Assembly (NCBI RefSeq): GCF_016801985.1
Contig: NZ_JAEVLS010000001.1
Span: 868,001 to 932,000, forward strand
Direction: 5' to 3'
DNA from: Steroidobacter gossypii
GTDB taxonomy: Bacteria > Pseudomonadota > Gammaproteobacteria > Steroidobacterales > Steroidobacteraceae
Length of the DNA: 64,000 bases
Shown: piece by piece, positions 33,249 through 41,983 of the stretch
Numbering within the stretch: position 1 is the stretch's first letter
Layout of the letters: every line of letters starts with the position of its first letter
Program-made: the position numbers and the translations under genes
The notes under the pieces: model-generated
Told to the model about the DNA's origin: nothing
Databases searched by the model: none
What the model saw: only the letters and a program-made list of their open reading frames with translations

Positions 33249-34616
33249 ATGTCGCAGCCTCTGATTGCACTGATCGACATCGGCAAGACCCACGCCAAGC
33301 TGTGCGTCATCGATCCTCAGTCGGGAACGGAGTTGCGGGGCAGCCGGCGCGCCAACGCGGTGATTCAAGGACCACTGACGCGCGAATTGGATGTCAATGC
33401 GATTGGACAATGGTTGCTCGAGGCGCTGCACACAGCGCCGCATCGCGAACGAATCCGTTTCATTGTTCCCGTTGCGCATGGGGCTGCGGCGGTGCTGGTC
33501 GATCGTGACGATCACGTCGTCGCCGCTCCTGATTATGAAGATCCCTGTTTCGAGCAGGTCAACGCCGCTTATCGAGCGCAGCGGGATGTGTACCGCGATA
33601 CTTACTCGCCGGATCTGCCGCTGGGATTGAACCTGGCGCGACAACTGTTCTTCTTGCAGGAGATGCAGCCCACGCTGTTCGCGCGAGCCGCTCATGTGCT
33701 GCTTTATCCGCAGTACTGGTCGTGGCGTTTGTCTGGCGTGATGGCGAGTGAGGTTACGTCGCTCGGGTGTCACTCGGACTTGTGGCTGCCGCGTGAGGCC
33801 AGCTTCTCCAAGCTGGCGCGCGATCGAGGGTGGAGCCATTTGTTTCCTGTCATGCGGCTGGCAGGAGATGTACTCGGGCCGATTTCGGCATCGGTGGCGG
33901 CGGCGACCGGGTTGGATGCTCAATGTCAGGTGGTTTGCGGGATTCACGATTCAAACGCTTCGTATTTGAAATTTTTGATTGCGCGAGATCGGGGCGAGCC
34001 GTTCACGGTCGTTTCCAGCGGCACCTGGACGGTGGTCATGGCCAATCGTGCGGATCTGTCGAGGCTTCGGGAAGATCGAGACATGCTGGCGAGCGTCGAT
34101 GCGTTTGGTTCGCCCGTAGCGACGGCTCGCTTCATGGGTGGCCGTGAGTATGAGGCCATCGCGGGGTCGGACACGCGGCCCAATCTGCCGGCGCTGCTCA
34201 ATGTCGTCGATCGGCAGGCGATGGCGCTGCCTGCGTTTGCCAGCGGCGGGCCCTTTGCGGGTCGTGAGGGGCGGCTGGTGAACGCAGAGAAGTTGTCGGG
34301 TTCCGAGCGGGCTGGCTTGGCGACGCTTTACGTTGCGCTAATGACGGAGTTGCTCATCGAGATGCTGGGCGCGGAAGGCGACGTGCTCATCGATGGTCCC
34401 TTGGCGACGAATCCAGTGTTCGGATCGGTGTTGGCTGCGTGCTTGCCGGAGCGCACCGTGTGGCTGACTCCAGGCGACGGAGGAAACATGCGCGCTGCCT
34501 GCTACCTCGCCGGCTTCCCCGACGCACCGAGTCAACCCATGACCCGTGCCGTACCCTCCGCACTGAAGGCCTTGCCGAGCTATCGTGAAGTCTGGCGAGA
34601 ATCGTTAGCGCGCTGA
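33249..34616 (+). CDS. rhaK: FGGY-family carbohydrate (rhamnulo-) kinase
   Basis: A 455-residue FGGY kinase with the ATP-binding start IALIDIGKTHAKLCVIDPQS, HDSNASYLKFL, VSSGTWTVVMA and the C-terminal LLIEMLGAEGDVLIDGPLAT. By position it phosphorylates L-rhamnulose; in R. leguminosarum RhaK is also needed for transporter activity. The gene for the mutarotase RhaU, which lies between rhaQ and rhaK in that species, is absent here. The 3' end overlaps the convergent DUF748 gene by 37 bp. Confidence 0.92.
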   Translation: MSQPLIALIDIGKTHAKLCVIDPQSGTELRGSRRANAVIQGPLTRELDVNAIGQWLLEALHTAPHRERIRFIVPVAHGAAAVLVDRDDHVVAAPDYEDPCFEQVNAAYRAQRDVYRDTYSPDLPLGLNLARQLFFLQEMQPTLFARAAHVLLYPQYWSWRLSGVMASEVTSLGCHSDLWLPREASFSKLARDRGWSHLFPVMRLAGDVLGPISASVAAATGLDAQCQVVCGIHDSNASYLKFLIARDRGEPFTVVSSGTWTVVMANRADLSRLREDRDMLASVDAFGSPVATARFMGGREYEAIAGSDTRPNLPALLNVVDRQAMALPAFASGGPFAGREGRLVNAEKLSGSERAGLATLYVALMTELLIEMLGAEGDVLIDGPLATNPVFGSVLAACLPERTVWLTPGDGGNMRAACYLAGFPDAPSQPMTRAVPSALKALPSYREVWRESLAR

Positions 34617-35731
34617 CTTTTCTTCTTGTCCTTATCATCCGCCGCAGGCTCACCGATCCCTTCGAGGTTCTGCCGTACGGCGCGAACCGAGATGCTGCCT
34701 TCGAGCGAGCGCGCGAATGCGCTGACGAAGGCGTTCCGTAACACACTGACGATGGTCTGCAGCACGCTGGTTTCGGGATTCTCGATGGTGCCGGTGAATG
34801 GAATACGCGCGGCGACCTGCTGCTTCTCGTCGTTCTCCAGCACATTGGCCGCAAAATCGACCAGCCCCTCCCAGATGCGCTTGAGAGGGTTCTCCTCGGG
34901 CTCCTCGCTGCTATAGATGTTCACGTTCTGGAGCACCGGCTTGGCATACCCCTGAAACTTGCCCTCCGCTGCCGCGAGCTCCAGGTACAACTCGAAATCC
35001 CCCGCCTCTGCGTCCGCCTTGACGTACTGGCGCAGCCACGGATTCACCTGCGGCAGCTTCACGCTGTTCAGCTGCAGATTCACGTCGAACGTCGGCTGCT
35101 TGGCCAACGGATCGACACTGCCGCTGATACGCGCGGAACCGCCGTCCAACACCTCAGCAGTCGTCTGGAAGTCCGCGAATGTTTCCTTGCCACTGTCGGC
35201 GACGTTGGTCAGGTTGGTGATCTGACCTTGCACGTTGGTGGCCCTGATGGCGTCCTGCGTGTCGATGCCGGGCGCGAGGAAGGTAATGGTGCCATTGTGA
35301 ACGCGCACCGTATTGAAACGGAACGGGAACAGCTCGCCGATGCGTTCGGCCCAGTTCACGCCCTCGCCGGTCTGTGATTGCTCCTTGGTCTCGCCTTGGA
35401 CGAAGTTCAAATCGGGTGAGAAGAATTGACCTTCGGCCACCAGCGAGCCGCGCAGCAGGCTGCGCCACTCGATGGAAAAATCCACCCGGTCACAGCTGAA
35501 GAACGGTACCGGGGCCCCGGAACCGGTCTTCACGATCTTGATGTGGTCAATGCGATAGGCGCCCCGGATCAACGAAAGGTCAACGTCCTCGATGTGCCCG
35601 TCATATTCTTCGAGCGCCTGGAGCTGCGCATTCACTCGGTCGCGTATCACGGAAGGCAGCGCGGCGCGGATGACGACAGCCACGACCACCAGCACCAGAA
35701 ACGCAGTCAACCATTTGTCTCGCCGCCGCAT
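34580..35731 (-). CDS. DUF748 family (AsmA-like) membrane-anchored protein
   Basis: A 383-residue protein with one N-terminal transmembrane helix (WLTAFLVLVVVAVVIRAALP) after a basic MRRRDK, and a long beta-rich periplasmic part (IEDVDLSLIRGAYRIDHIKI, VDFSIEWRSLLRGSLVAEGQ) typical of DUF748/AsmA-like proteins, which are linked to envelope lipid transport. The C-terminus is highly charged (KDKKKSQR). The ATG at 35731 has GAGG six bases upstream; the frame is open further upstream but that part looks noncoding. Function in this organism is unknown. Confidence 0.82.
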   Translation of the reverse strand: MRRRDKWLTAFLVLVVVAVVIRAALPSVIRDRVNAQLQALEEYDGHIEDVDLSLIRGAYRIDHIKIVKTGSGAPVPFFSCDRVDFSIEWRSLLRGSLVAEGQFFSPDLNFVQGETKEQSQTGEGVNWAERIGELFPFRFNTVRVHNGTITFLAPGIDTQDAIRATNVQGQITNLTNVADSGKETFADFQTTAEVLDGGSARISGSVDPLAKQPTFDVNLQLNSVKLPQVNPWLRQYVKADAEAGDFELYLELAAAEGKFQGYAKPVLQNVNIYSSEEPEENPLKRIWEGLVDFAANVLENDEKQQVAARIPFTGTIENPETSVLQTIVSVLRNAFVSAFARSLEGSISVRAVRQNLEGIGEPAADDKDKKKSQRANDSRQTSR

Positions 35732-35958
35732 GCCTACCTCAGCGGTGACCGCCGACGCCGCGTCGGCGATCCACGCTGCCCATGTAACTTCGGACGTGCC
35801 CTGTTCGGACTTCGCCATCGGACCCGGGGACGCAACGCTCGCCACCGGGCATCGGTTTCGGCCGTGGCTTGCACGGGGCGGACCGTGTAGGGAGACTTTG
35901 CCGACGCTTTCCCGCAAACTTGCGGCTTCACTGTCCATCGATTACAGAGGAGTTGCGC

Positions 35959-36978
35959 ATGACCCCATGGCGTCTGGCGACATTGGCGATTGCCACCAGC
36001 GTGGCCCTGGCCGGCTGTGGCGAGAAAAACGGTTCGGCACGCACCGGCGCGGATGCACCGGTCATTCGCATCGACGGTTCCAGCACCGTGTTCCCGATTG
36101 CCGAAGCGGTCGCTGAAGAATTTCAGGTGGAACAGCGCGGCGCGGTTCGCGTCACTGTCGGCCTGTCCGGCACGGGCGGCGGCTTCAAGAAGCTGTGCCG
36201 CGGCGACGTTGATATCTCGAATGCTTCTCGCCCTATCCTCGCCGAGGAAATGGAAATGTGTCGCGCCGCCGGCATCGGTTTCATGGAACTGCCGGTGGCC
36301 TTCGACGCCATCACCGTCGTGGTCAATTCCCAGAACGACTGGGTAAAAAGCGTGTCCATCGAGGACTTGAGAAAAATGTGGGAGCCCGAGGCACAGGGTC
36401 GGATCGGCAGCTGGAATCAGATTCGTCCGGAGTGGCCGGATGCGCCGCTGATGCTGTTCGGACCGGGCGCCGATTCCGGCACGTTCGACTATTTCACCGA
36501 GGCCGTCATGGGCAAGGCGAAGTCCAGCCGCGGCGACTACACCGCCAGCGAAGACGACAACGTGCTGGTGCAGGGCGTGGAGAACAACAAGAACGCGCTC
36601 GGCTATTTCGGCTACGCGCACTACGCCTCGCACAAGGACCGCATGCGCGCCGTCCCGATCGAGAAGGCCGACGGTACGCAGACCGTACCGTCCAAAGAAA
36701 CAGTGCTCGATGGCAGCTATCAGCCGCTGTCGCGGCCATTGTTCATCTATGTGAGCGACAAATCGGCGCAGCGCCCCGAAGTGCGCCAGCTGATCGAGTT
36801 CTATCTGACCGAAGGGCCTGCGCTGGCGGAGCAGGTAGGCTTCGTTTCGTTGCCCGAGCACGCGGCGCAGATGTCTCTGGAGCACTTCAAGGCCAATCGC
36901 ATGGGCACGGTGTTCGGCGGCGTGCCGGAAGTCGGCGTCACCATCGACGAGCTGCTGAAGCGCGAAGCCAAACTCTGA
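35959..36978 (+). CDS. PstS-family phosphate-binding lipoprotein (orphan)
   Basis: A 339-residue substrate-binding protein. The signal peptide ends in ALAGC (Cys20 lipidated). Typical phosphate-binding loops are IDGSSTVFPI, GLSGTGGGFKKLCRGDVDI and GPGADSGTFDYFTEAV. AGAGGAG precedes the ATG by six bases. No pstC, pstA, pstB or phoU is near, so it is either a dispersed component of a Pst importer or a free phosphate sensor or scavenger. It is divergent from the DUF748 gene. Confidence 0.88.
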   Translation: MTPWRLATLAIATSVALAGCGEKNGSARTGADAPVIRIDGSSTVFPIAEAVAEEFQVEQRGAVRVTVGLSGTGGGFKKLCRGDVDISNASRPILAEEMEMCRAAGIGFMELPVAFDAITVVVNSQNDWVKSVSIEDLRKMWEPEAQGRIGSWNQIRPEWPDAPLMLFGPGADSGTFDYFTEAVMGKAKSSRGDYTASEDDNVLVQGVENNKNALGYFGYAHYASHKDRMRAVPIEKADGTQTVPSKETVLDGSYQPLSRPLFIYVSDKSAQRPEVRQLIEFYLTEGPALAEQVGFVSLPEHAAQMSLEHFKANRMGTVFGGVPEVGVTIDELLKREAKL

Positions 36979-36998
36979 TCGCCAGCTGTTAGCTATTT

Positions 36999-37022
36999 GC
37001 CGCCGGCCGTGGCGCCGGCGGC
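36999..37022 (+). terminator. Hairpin after the pstS-like gene
   Basis: A 9-bp perfect stem (GCCGCCGGC / GCCGGCGGC) with a 6-base loop lies 20 bp past the stop. It is followed by CTCTCGTCTT, a weak T-rich tail, so it is a probable but not ideal Rho-independent terminator. Confidence 0.5.
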
Positions 37023-37141
37023 CTCTCGTCTTCGCGCACAGGTGAACCGGAGCACAGGGACGCAAACATGCTCGTGCTAGAGTCCTGCACGGCAATCCAA
37101 TAAGCATAAGCGGCCAATAACCAGAGCGAAGGAATCCGCCC

Positions 37142-40024
37142 ATGCCCCAGAGAGGCAACCCGAGAGGCGACCAAAGAGCCGATCAGAACGTCGAGCAGAA
37201 CTCTGACCAGAACAGGGCCGAGCGCGCGACATTCAACCAGGTATTATGGACCGAGCTGCAGGCCCTGCGGCCCGACTACTGCGCCTCCCAGCCATTCCAA
37301 CCGGCGAAATTCGAGCCGCAGCGGCCCGACGACGCCGGCACCGATCCGCAGTATCAAGACAACCTGCGCGAGCTGTTCCAGATGATCGGCACGTTCGGCA
37401 GCGACGCCGAGGGCGGCAAATCCCAGCCGCCGTTGTCGGCGCTGTGTCTGTCGGGCGGCGGGATTCGTAGCGCCACGTTCAATCTCGGGGTGTTGCAGGC
37501 ACTGGCCAAGAACAAGCTGCTGCCCCAGTTCGATTATCTATCCAGCGTATCCGGCGGCGGTTATATCGCCGGCTGGCTGCAGGCATGGATGCACCGGGAA
37601 CAACAACAGGCGGGCACTGCCAAGGACGTGTTCAAAGAGCTGGGGAATCGCAGCGAGCAGCCAGTGAATCCGCTCGCGCCCGAGCCGAAGCCTCTCGATC
37701 ATCTGCGCCAGTTCAGTAACTATCTCACGCCGCGGCTCGGCTTGTTCTCCGGCGATACATGGACCGCAGCCGCTACCATCCTGCGCAATCTGCTGTTGAA
37801 CTGGCTGGTCATCCTGCCGCTGCTCGCGGCGCTCGTTGTCATTCCACAAGGCGTGTACCTGCTCGTGCAGAGCACGGTCAGCCCCGGCTTCGGTCGGATG
37901 CTGATGTATGCATCGCTCCTCGCCGAGTTGCTGGCGAGTTTCTCCATCTACTACCACCGGCGCTTCGTACGCGACCCGGGCACGCCATCGTCTCGTTACG
38001 CAGTGCTGTGTGTGCTGCCGGTGATTGCAGCCGCCGCACTGCTCTCATTCACCGGCCTCGGGTATGCCAATGGACCGGCGGTCGTGCTCGATGCGCCGTT
38101 CTGGTCCGCCGGGAATCGCCCGATCCTGATGTTCTCGGCCGTGTGGTGCCTGCTCGTTCCGCTGTCCGGCTGGATGGCGGTGGAAATTGTGTATCGCCTG
38201 CGGCATCAGATCGCTCCTGAAACCAGACACACGGAAAAATTCGAGCTGGCCGCGCTGCTGATTTCCGGCCTGGCGGTCGCCTTGTTGTTTGCTGTGACGG
38301 TGCGCGAACTGCTGCTGCCGTTCTACGCACATCCCGGCCTGTACGTGATGCTGACATTGCCCGTGCTGCTCGGCTTGTATCTGCTCGCGCGAACGTTGTT
38401 CGTCGGCCTCGCGAGCATGAGTGAAACATTCGCCACCGGCTCGAAACCGGCGCTGGTCAATGACGGCGATCGCGAATGGTGGGCGCGCCTGTCGGGTTGG
38501 ATCCTCGCGGTCGCGTTGGGCTGGATCGCGCTCACCGGGCTGTGCGTGTTTGGCCAGTTCCTGCTGGACAAGATCATGGATGAAGCCAAGCCGCTCGTGG
38601 CGGCGGCCGGCGGCATTTCAGGCGTCATCGCGGCGCTGCTCGGCAGTCGCGACAAGACCGCCACGTCCGCCAAGGAAGAACCTTCAATCATGCAGCGAGT
38701 CGGGCTGGCGTTGGCCGCACCGGTGTTCGTCGTGTGCGTGGTGTTGGCCATATCGTGGGCCACCGCGGGACTCGGCGGCTGGATGGTGACCAATGCGAAC
38801 GTGGCGGCCGAGCGGATCTTCACCGATCCGATGCTGCGGCATTCCGGGTTACGCAACACCGGCTTCGAATGGTTCTGGGCGCTGCCCTGGCTGCTGTTGC
38901 TCGCGGCCTTGACCATGGGGCTGGTGGTGAACGTGAATCGCTTCTCGTTGCATGGCTTCTATCGCAACCGGCTGGTGCGAGCTTATCTCGGCGCTTCGCA
39001 TACCGATCGCAAGCCCGATCCATTCACCGGCTTCGACGCGTCGGACAACTTGCGCATGCATAAGCTGAAGCCCGACCGGGGCGCGCAGCGCCTGCTGCCG
39101 CTGATCAATGTCACTTTGAACCTGCTGCGCGATGGCAAGCTGGCCTGGCAGGAGCGCAAGGCCGAATCGTTCTCGATCACCCCATATTTCTGCGGCAACT
39201 TCCATGAAGGCTACCGCGCATCGGCCGCGTATGGCGGGCAGGGCGGCATCTCGCTCGGCACCGCTGTAACAATCTCGGGCGCCGCCGCGAATCCGCATAT
39301 GGGTTACTGCTCGTCGCCGGCGCTGGCCTTCGTGATGTCGCTGTTCAACGTGCGACTCGGCGCGTGGCTGGGCAACACCAACGCTCGAGGCGAACAGGTG
39401 TATGACCTGCCAGGGCCGCGCCAGGCACTCTCGCCCATGCTGGGCGAGCTGTTCGGCTACACCACCCCGGACTTCAAGTACGTCAACCTGTCGGACGGCG
39501 GCCACTTCGACAACCTCGGCTTGTATGAGGTGGTGCTGCGCCGATGTCGTTACATCATGGTCAGCGATGCGGGCTGCGATCCGGACGCCAAGCTCGGCGA
39601 TCTGGGCAACGCCATCCGCAAGATCCGGATCGATTTCGGCATCCCCATCCGCTTCGAAAAGGAGATCGAGATCTATCCCAACAGCAGCGCGGAGCGCGGT
39701 CTCTATTGCGCCACCGCGCGCATCGATTACGATGCGGTCGACAAAGGCACGCCGCCGGGTCGGTTGCTGTACATCAAGCCCACCTTGCGTGGTCGGGGCG
39801 AGCATCCCATCCCCTATGACGTGTACAGTTACTCCAGGACGGTCGACGCGTTCCCGCACGAACCCACTACGGATCAGTGGTTCAGCGAGTCGCAGTTCGA
39901 GAGTTATCGCGCACTCGGCTTTCATGCGCTCGAGCAGATTCTTCAAGGCTCGGCGCCGCAGGATTTCGCCGACTTTTTCGCTCGCGTCGCCACGTATCTG
40001 AGCCCGAAGGGCAAGCTGGACTAG
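37142..40024 (+). CDS. Large patatin-like phospholipase with transmembrane domain
   Basis: A 960-residue protein. After a polar, Asn/Gln-rich N-terminus, the patatin oxyanion motif GGGIRS (105-110) and nucleophile Ser137 in SSVSGGGY are seen; the partner Asp785 lies in SDGGHFDN, more than 600 residues later. The insert between them (about residues 215-620) holds some ten hydrophobic helices, so the catalytic dyad is split by a membrane domain. Patatins hydrolyse membrane phospholipids. An ATG at 37142 was used (AGCGAAGGAATCC upstream). A DUF711 gene follows 9 bp later. Confidence 0.85.
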   Translation: MPQRGNPRGDQRADQNVEQNSDQNRAERATFNQVLWTELQALRPDYCASQPFQPAKFEPQRPDDAGTDPQYQDNLRELFQMIGTFGSDAEGGKSQPPLSALCLSGGGIRSATFNLGVLQALAKNKLLPQFDYLSSVSGGGYIAGWLQAWMHREQQQAGTAKDVFKELGNRSEQPVNPLAPEPKPLDHLRQFSNYLTPRLGLFSGDTWTAAATILRNLLLNWLVILPLLAALVVIPQGVYLLVQSTVSPGFGRMLMYASLLAELLASFSIYYHRRFVRDPGTPSSRYAVLCVLPVIAAAALLSFTGLGYANGPAVVLDAPFWSAGNRPILMFSAVWCLLVPLSGWMAVEIVYRLRHQIAPETRHTEKFELAALLISGLAVALLFAVTVRELLLPFYAHPGLYVMLTLPVLLGLYLLARTLFVGLASMSETFATGSKPALVNDGDREWWARLSGWILAVALGWIALTGLCVFGQFLLDKIMDEAKPLVAAAGGISGVIAALLGSRDKTATSAKEEPSIMQRVGLALAAPVFVVCVVLAISWATAGLGGWMVTNANVAAERIFTDPMLRHSGLRNTGFEWFWALPWLLLLAALTMGLVVNVNRFSLHGFYRNRLVRAYLGASHTDRKPDPFTGFDASDNLRMHKLKPDRGAQRLLPLINVTLNLLRDGKLAWQERKAESFSITPYFCGNFHEGYRASAAYGGQGGISLGTAVTISGAAANPHMGYCSSPALAFVMSLFNVRLGAWLGNTNARGEQVYDLPGPRQALSPMLGELFGYTTPDFKYVNLSDGGHFDNLGLYEVVLRRCRYIMVSDAGCDPDAKLGDLGNAIRKIRIDFGIPIRFEKEIEIYPNSSAERGLYCATARIDYDAVDKGTPPGRLLYIKPTLRGRGEHPIPYDVYSYSRTVDAFPHEPTTDQWFSESQFESYRALGFHALEQILQGSAPQDFADFFARVATYLSPKGKLD

Positions 40025-40033
40025 CAGTTGGAA

Positions 40034-41227
40034 ATGTCGAAGGTCGATGAAGCAGTGACGACGTTGAATCCGGTGCGAGTGCGAACGATCACGGCAGGCA
40101 TAGAGCTCACGCCGGCCTTCGAGCTGGACCGTGTGGAGAAAGCGGTCGGCTTTCTCGCTCGCGCCAGGCGAGCCTTCGAAGCCGCGGGTTACGAAGTGCA
40201 AACGATTCGTGTCGCAACCAACCCGGTCGTGGCATCGCTCTCTTCGGCGGCACGAGCCAAGGCGCTCGACTCGCTGCGTCGGATCGACGAACTGGTCGGC
40301 GCGCAGGGCGCGATCTTCAACGTCGGACCGGTGCTCACCGAAGATCGCGCCGACGACAGCCTGGTTGAATGGTCGCAGGAGTTGGTGCGCTCGACCAAGA
40401 CCATCAGTTTCTCCACCGCGATCGCCTCGCCCGAGTCGGGGCTGATGCCGAAGGTAGCCGCTACGACCGCCAGGATCATGGTCGCGCTTGCTCGAGCGCT
40501 CCCGGACGGGCTCGCCAACTTCCGTTTCGCCGCGGCAGCGAACATTCCCGCGGGCACGCCTTTCTTTCCAGTGGCCTGGCATCAAGGCGCTGAATCGTTC
40601 GCGATCGGCATGGAGTCGGCCTCGGTGGTCGAGCGCGCCTTCGCGTCTTTGCGTGAAGGCGAGGATCCAACGGAGAAACTGCGGATCGCTTTGAATGACG
40701 TGCTCGCACCAGTCGAGAAGCTTGCCGCCGGGATCGCTCGAACCGAACACCGCGATTATCTCGGCATCGATACATCGCCGGCGCCCAACAAAGATCGCAG
40801 CATCGCCGCGGCCATCGAAGCCTTGACTGGCTCGCCGTTCGGCACCGGCGGCACGCTGGAAGCATGCTCGATCATCACTGCCGCGGTGAAATCGCTTGCC
40901 ATTCGTACGTGCGGCTACTCCGGCCTGATGTTGCCAGTTCTCGAAGATCCGCTGCTGGCCCAACGCGCGGGCGAGAACCGCTATGGAATTCGCGACGTGC
41001 TGCTGTATTCGAGTGTTTGCGGCACTGGATTGGATGTCGTGCCGATCCCAGGCGATACACCTGCAGTGAGCATCGCAGGTCTGCTGCGCGATGTTGCCTC
41101 CCTCGCCACGCGCCTTCGCAAACCGCTCTCCGCCCGCTTGTTTCTTGTGCCCGACAAGCGAGCGGGCGACATGGCTCGCTTCGACGATCCGGTGTTGACC
41201 GACTCCGTGGTGATGAAGCTGGATTGA
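40034..41227 (+). CDS. DUF711 (UPF0210) family protein
   Basis: A 397-residue cytoplasmic protein. Family features include VRTITAGIEL near the N-terminus, FNVGPVLTED, ISFSTAIASPESG, ANIPAGTPFFPVAWH, and SPFGTGGTLEACSIITAAVK. The family has no established reaction, though structural similarity to glycyl-radical enzymes has been suggested. The ATG at 40034 was preferred over a TTG six bases earlier. It starts 9 bp after the patatin stop and is probably co-transcribed with it. Confidence 0.8.
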   Translation: MSKVDEAVTTLNPVRVRTITAGIELTPAFELDRVEKAVGFLARARRAFEAAGYEVQTIRVATNPVVASLSSAARAKALDSLRRIDELVGAQGAIFNVGPVLTEDRADDSLVEWSQELVRSTKTISFSTAIASPESGLMPKVAATTARIMVALARALPDGLANFRFAAAANIPAGTPFFPVAWHQGAESFAIGMESASVVERAFASLREGEDPTEKLRIALNDVLAPVEKLAAGIARTEHRDYLGIDTSPAPNKDRSIAAAIEALTGSPFGTGGTLEACSIITAAVKSLAIRTCGYSGLMLPVLEDPLLAQRAGENRYGIRDVLLYSSVCGTGLDVVPIPGDTPAVSIAGLLRDVASLATRLRKPLSARLFLVPDKRAGDMARFDDPVLTDSVVMKLD

Positions 41228-41320
41228 CCGGCCGCGGTTGGCCGTTGGCCGGCAGTCCATTGTCGCATCCACGCTGTCACTCTAAAGTGGCGGCGCTCGT
41301 CACGAACTGACGGAGGATGC

Positions 41321-41962
41321 ATGACGACTCTTCGGCCCAGTCGCGGCTCCCGTCGGCAACGCTGGTCACTGGCGCCGCTGTGGCTGCTTGCTGCCTCAGC
41401 GGCCGCCGCCAACTCACCGACGGATGAAAGCGTCACGGCCATTTGGAAGGCGCAGCAGCTGAGTTTCGAGTACCGGGGCGACAGCACTGTGTACTCATGC
41501 CGCGGCTTGCAAGACAAGTTAGTGATGATCCTGCGCACAGTAGGCGCGCGCGAGGACGTGCAACTCCACGGCTTCGTTTGCGATGAGCAACTTAGCATCG
41601 CCCGGTTCCAGGTGTCGATGAAGTCTCCGGTGATCGCCTCCGAAGAGAACGTTCGCGAAGCCACAGAACACGATTTCAAGGACGAATTGGTAGCACGGGC
41701 GAGCGGCGAGAAACTCGCCAGCGCCGCCGATCTGGAACGTTTCCCGGCCGTATGGAAGACCGTGTCTTTTGCCCGCGATCGGAACATGCGGCTGGAGCGA
41801 GGTGACTGCGAGTTGGTTCAGCAGGTGCGGCAACAGATTTTGCCGCGCATGTCAGTGCGCATCGTGCGGGACAAAGTACGTTGCTCTTCCAGCGTGGGAC
41901 CTGTCGGACCGCCGCGCCTGACGGTCTCGGCGCTGGTACGCGCCCCGCACATCGATCAGTAA
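41321..41962 (+). CDS. Hypothetical exported protein
   Basis: A 213-residue protein with a long basic N-terminus (MTTLRPSRGSRRQRW) and a hydrophobic stretch (LAPLWLLAASAAAA) resembling a signal peptide with cleavage after Ala. The mature part has four cysteines that could form two disulfides (YSCRGLQDK, GFVCDEQ, GDCELVQQ, KVRCSSS). No recognised domain. GGAGGATGC gives a ribosome site just before the ATG. It converges on the hybrid kinase gene. Confidence 0.7.
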   Translation: MTTLRPSRGSRRQRWSLAPLWLLAASAAAANSPTDESVTAIWKAQQLSFEYRGDSTVYSCRGLQDKLVMILRTVGAREDVQLHGFVCDEQLSIARFQVSMKSPVIASEENVREATEHDFKDELVARASGEKLASAADLERFPAVWKTVSFARDRNMRLERGDCELVQQVRQQILPRMSVRIVRDKVRCSSSVGPVGPPRLTVSALVRAPHIDQ

Positions 41963-41983
41963 AGGTCGATCGATAAGAGTCGA

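Noticed and set aside
38849-41272. 807-codon frame antisense to the patatin and DUF711 genes
   Set aside because: Both sense genes have strong family motifs; the antisense frame has none and arises from high-GC codon bias.
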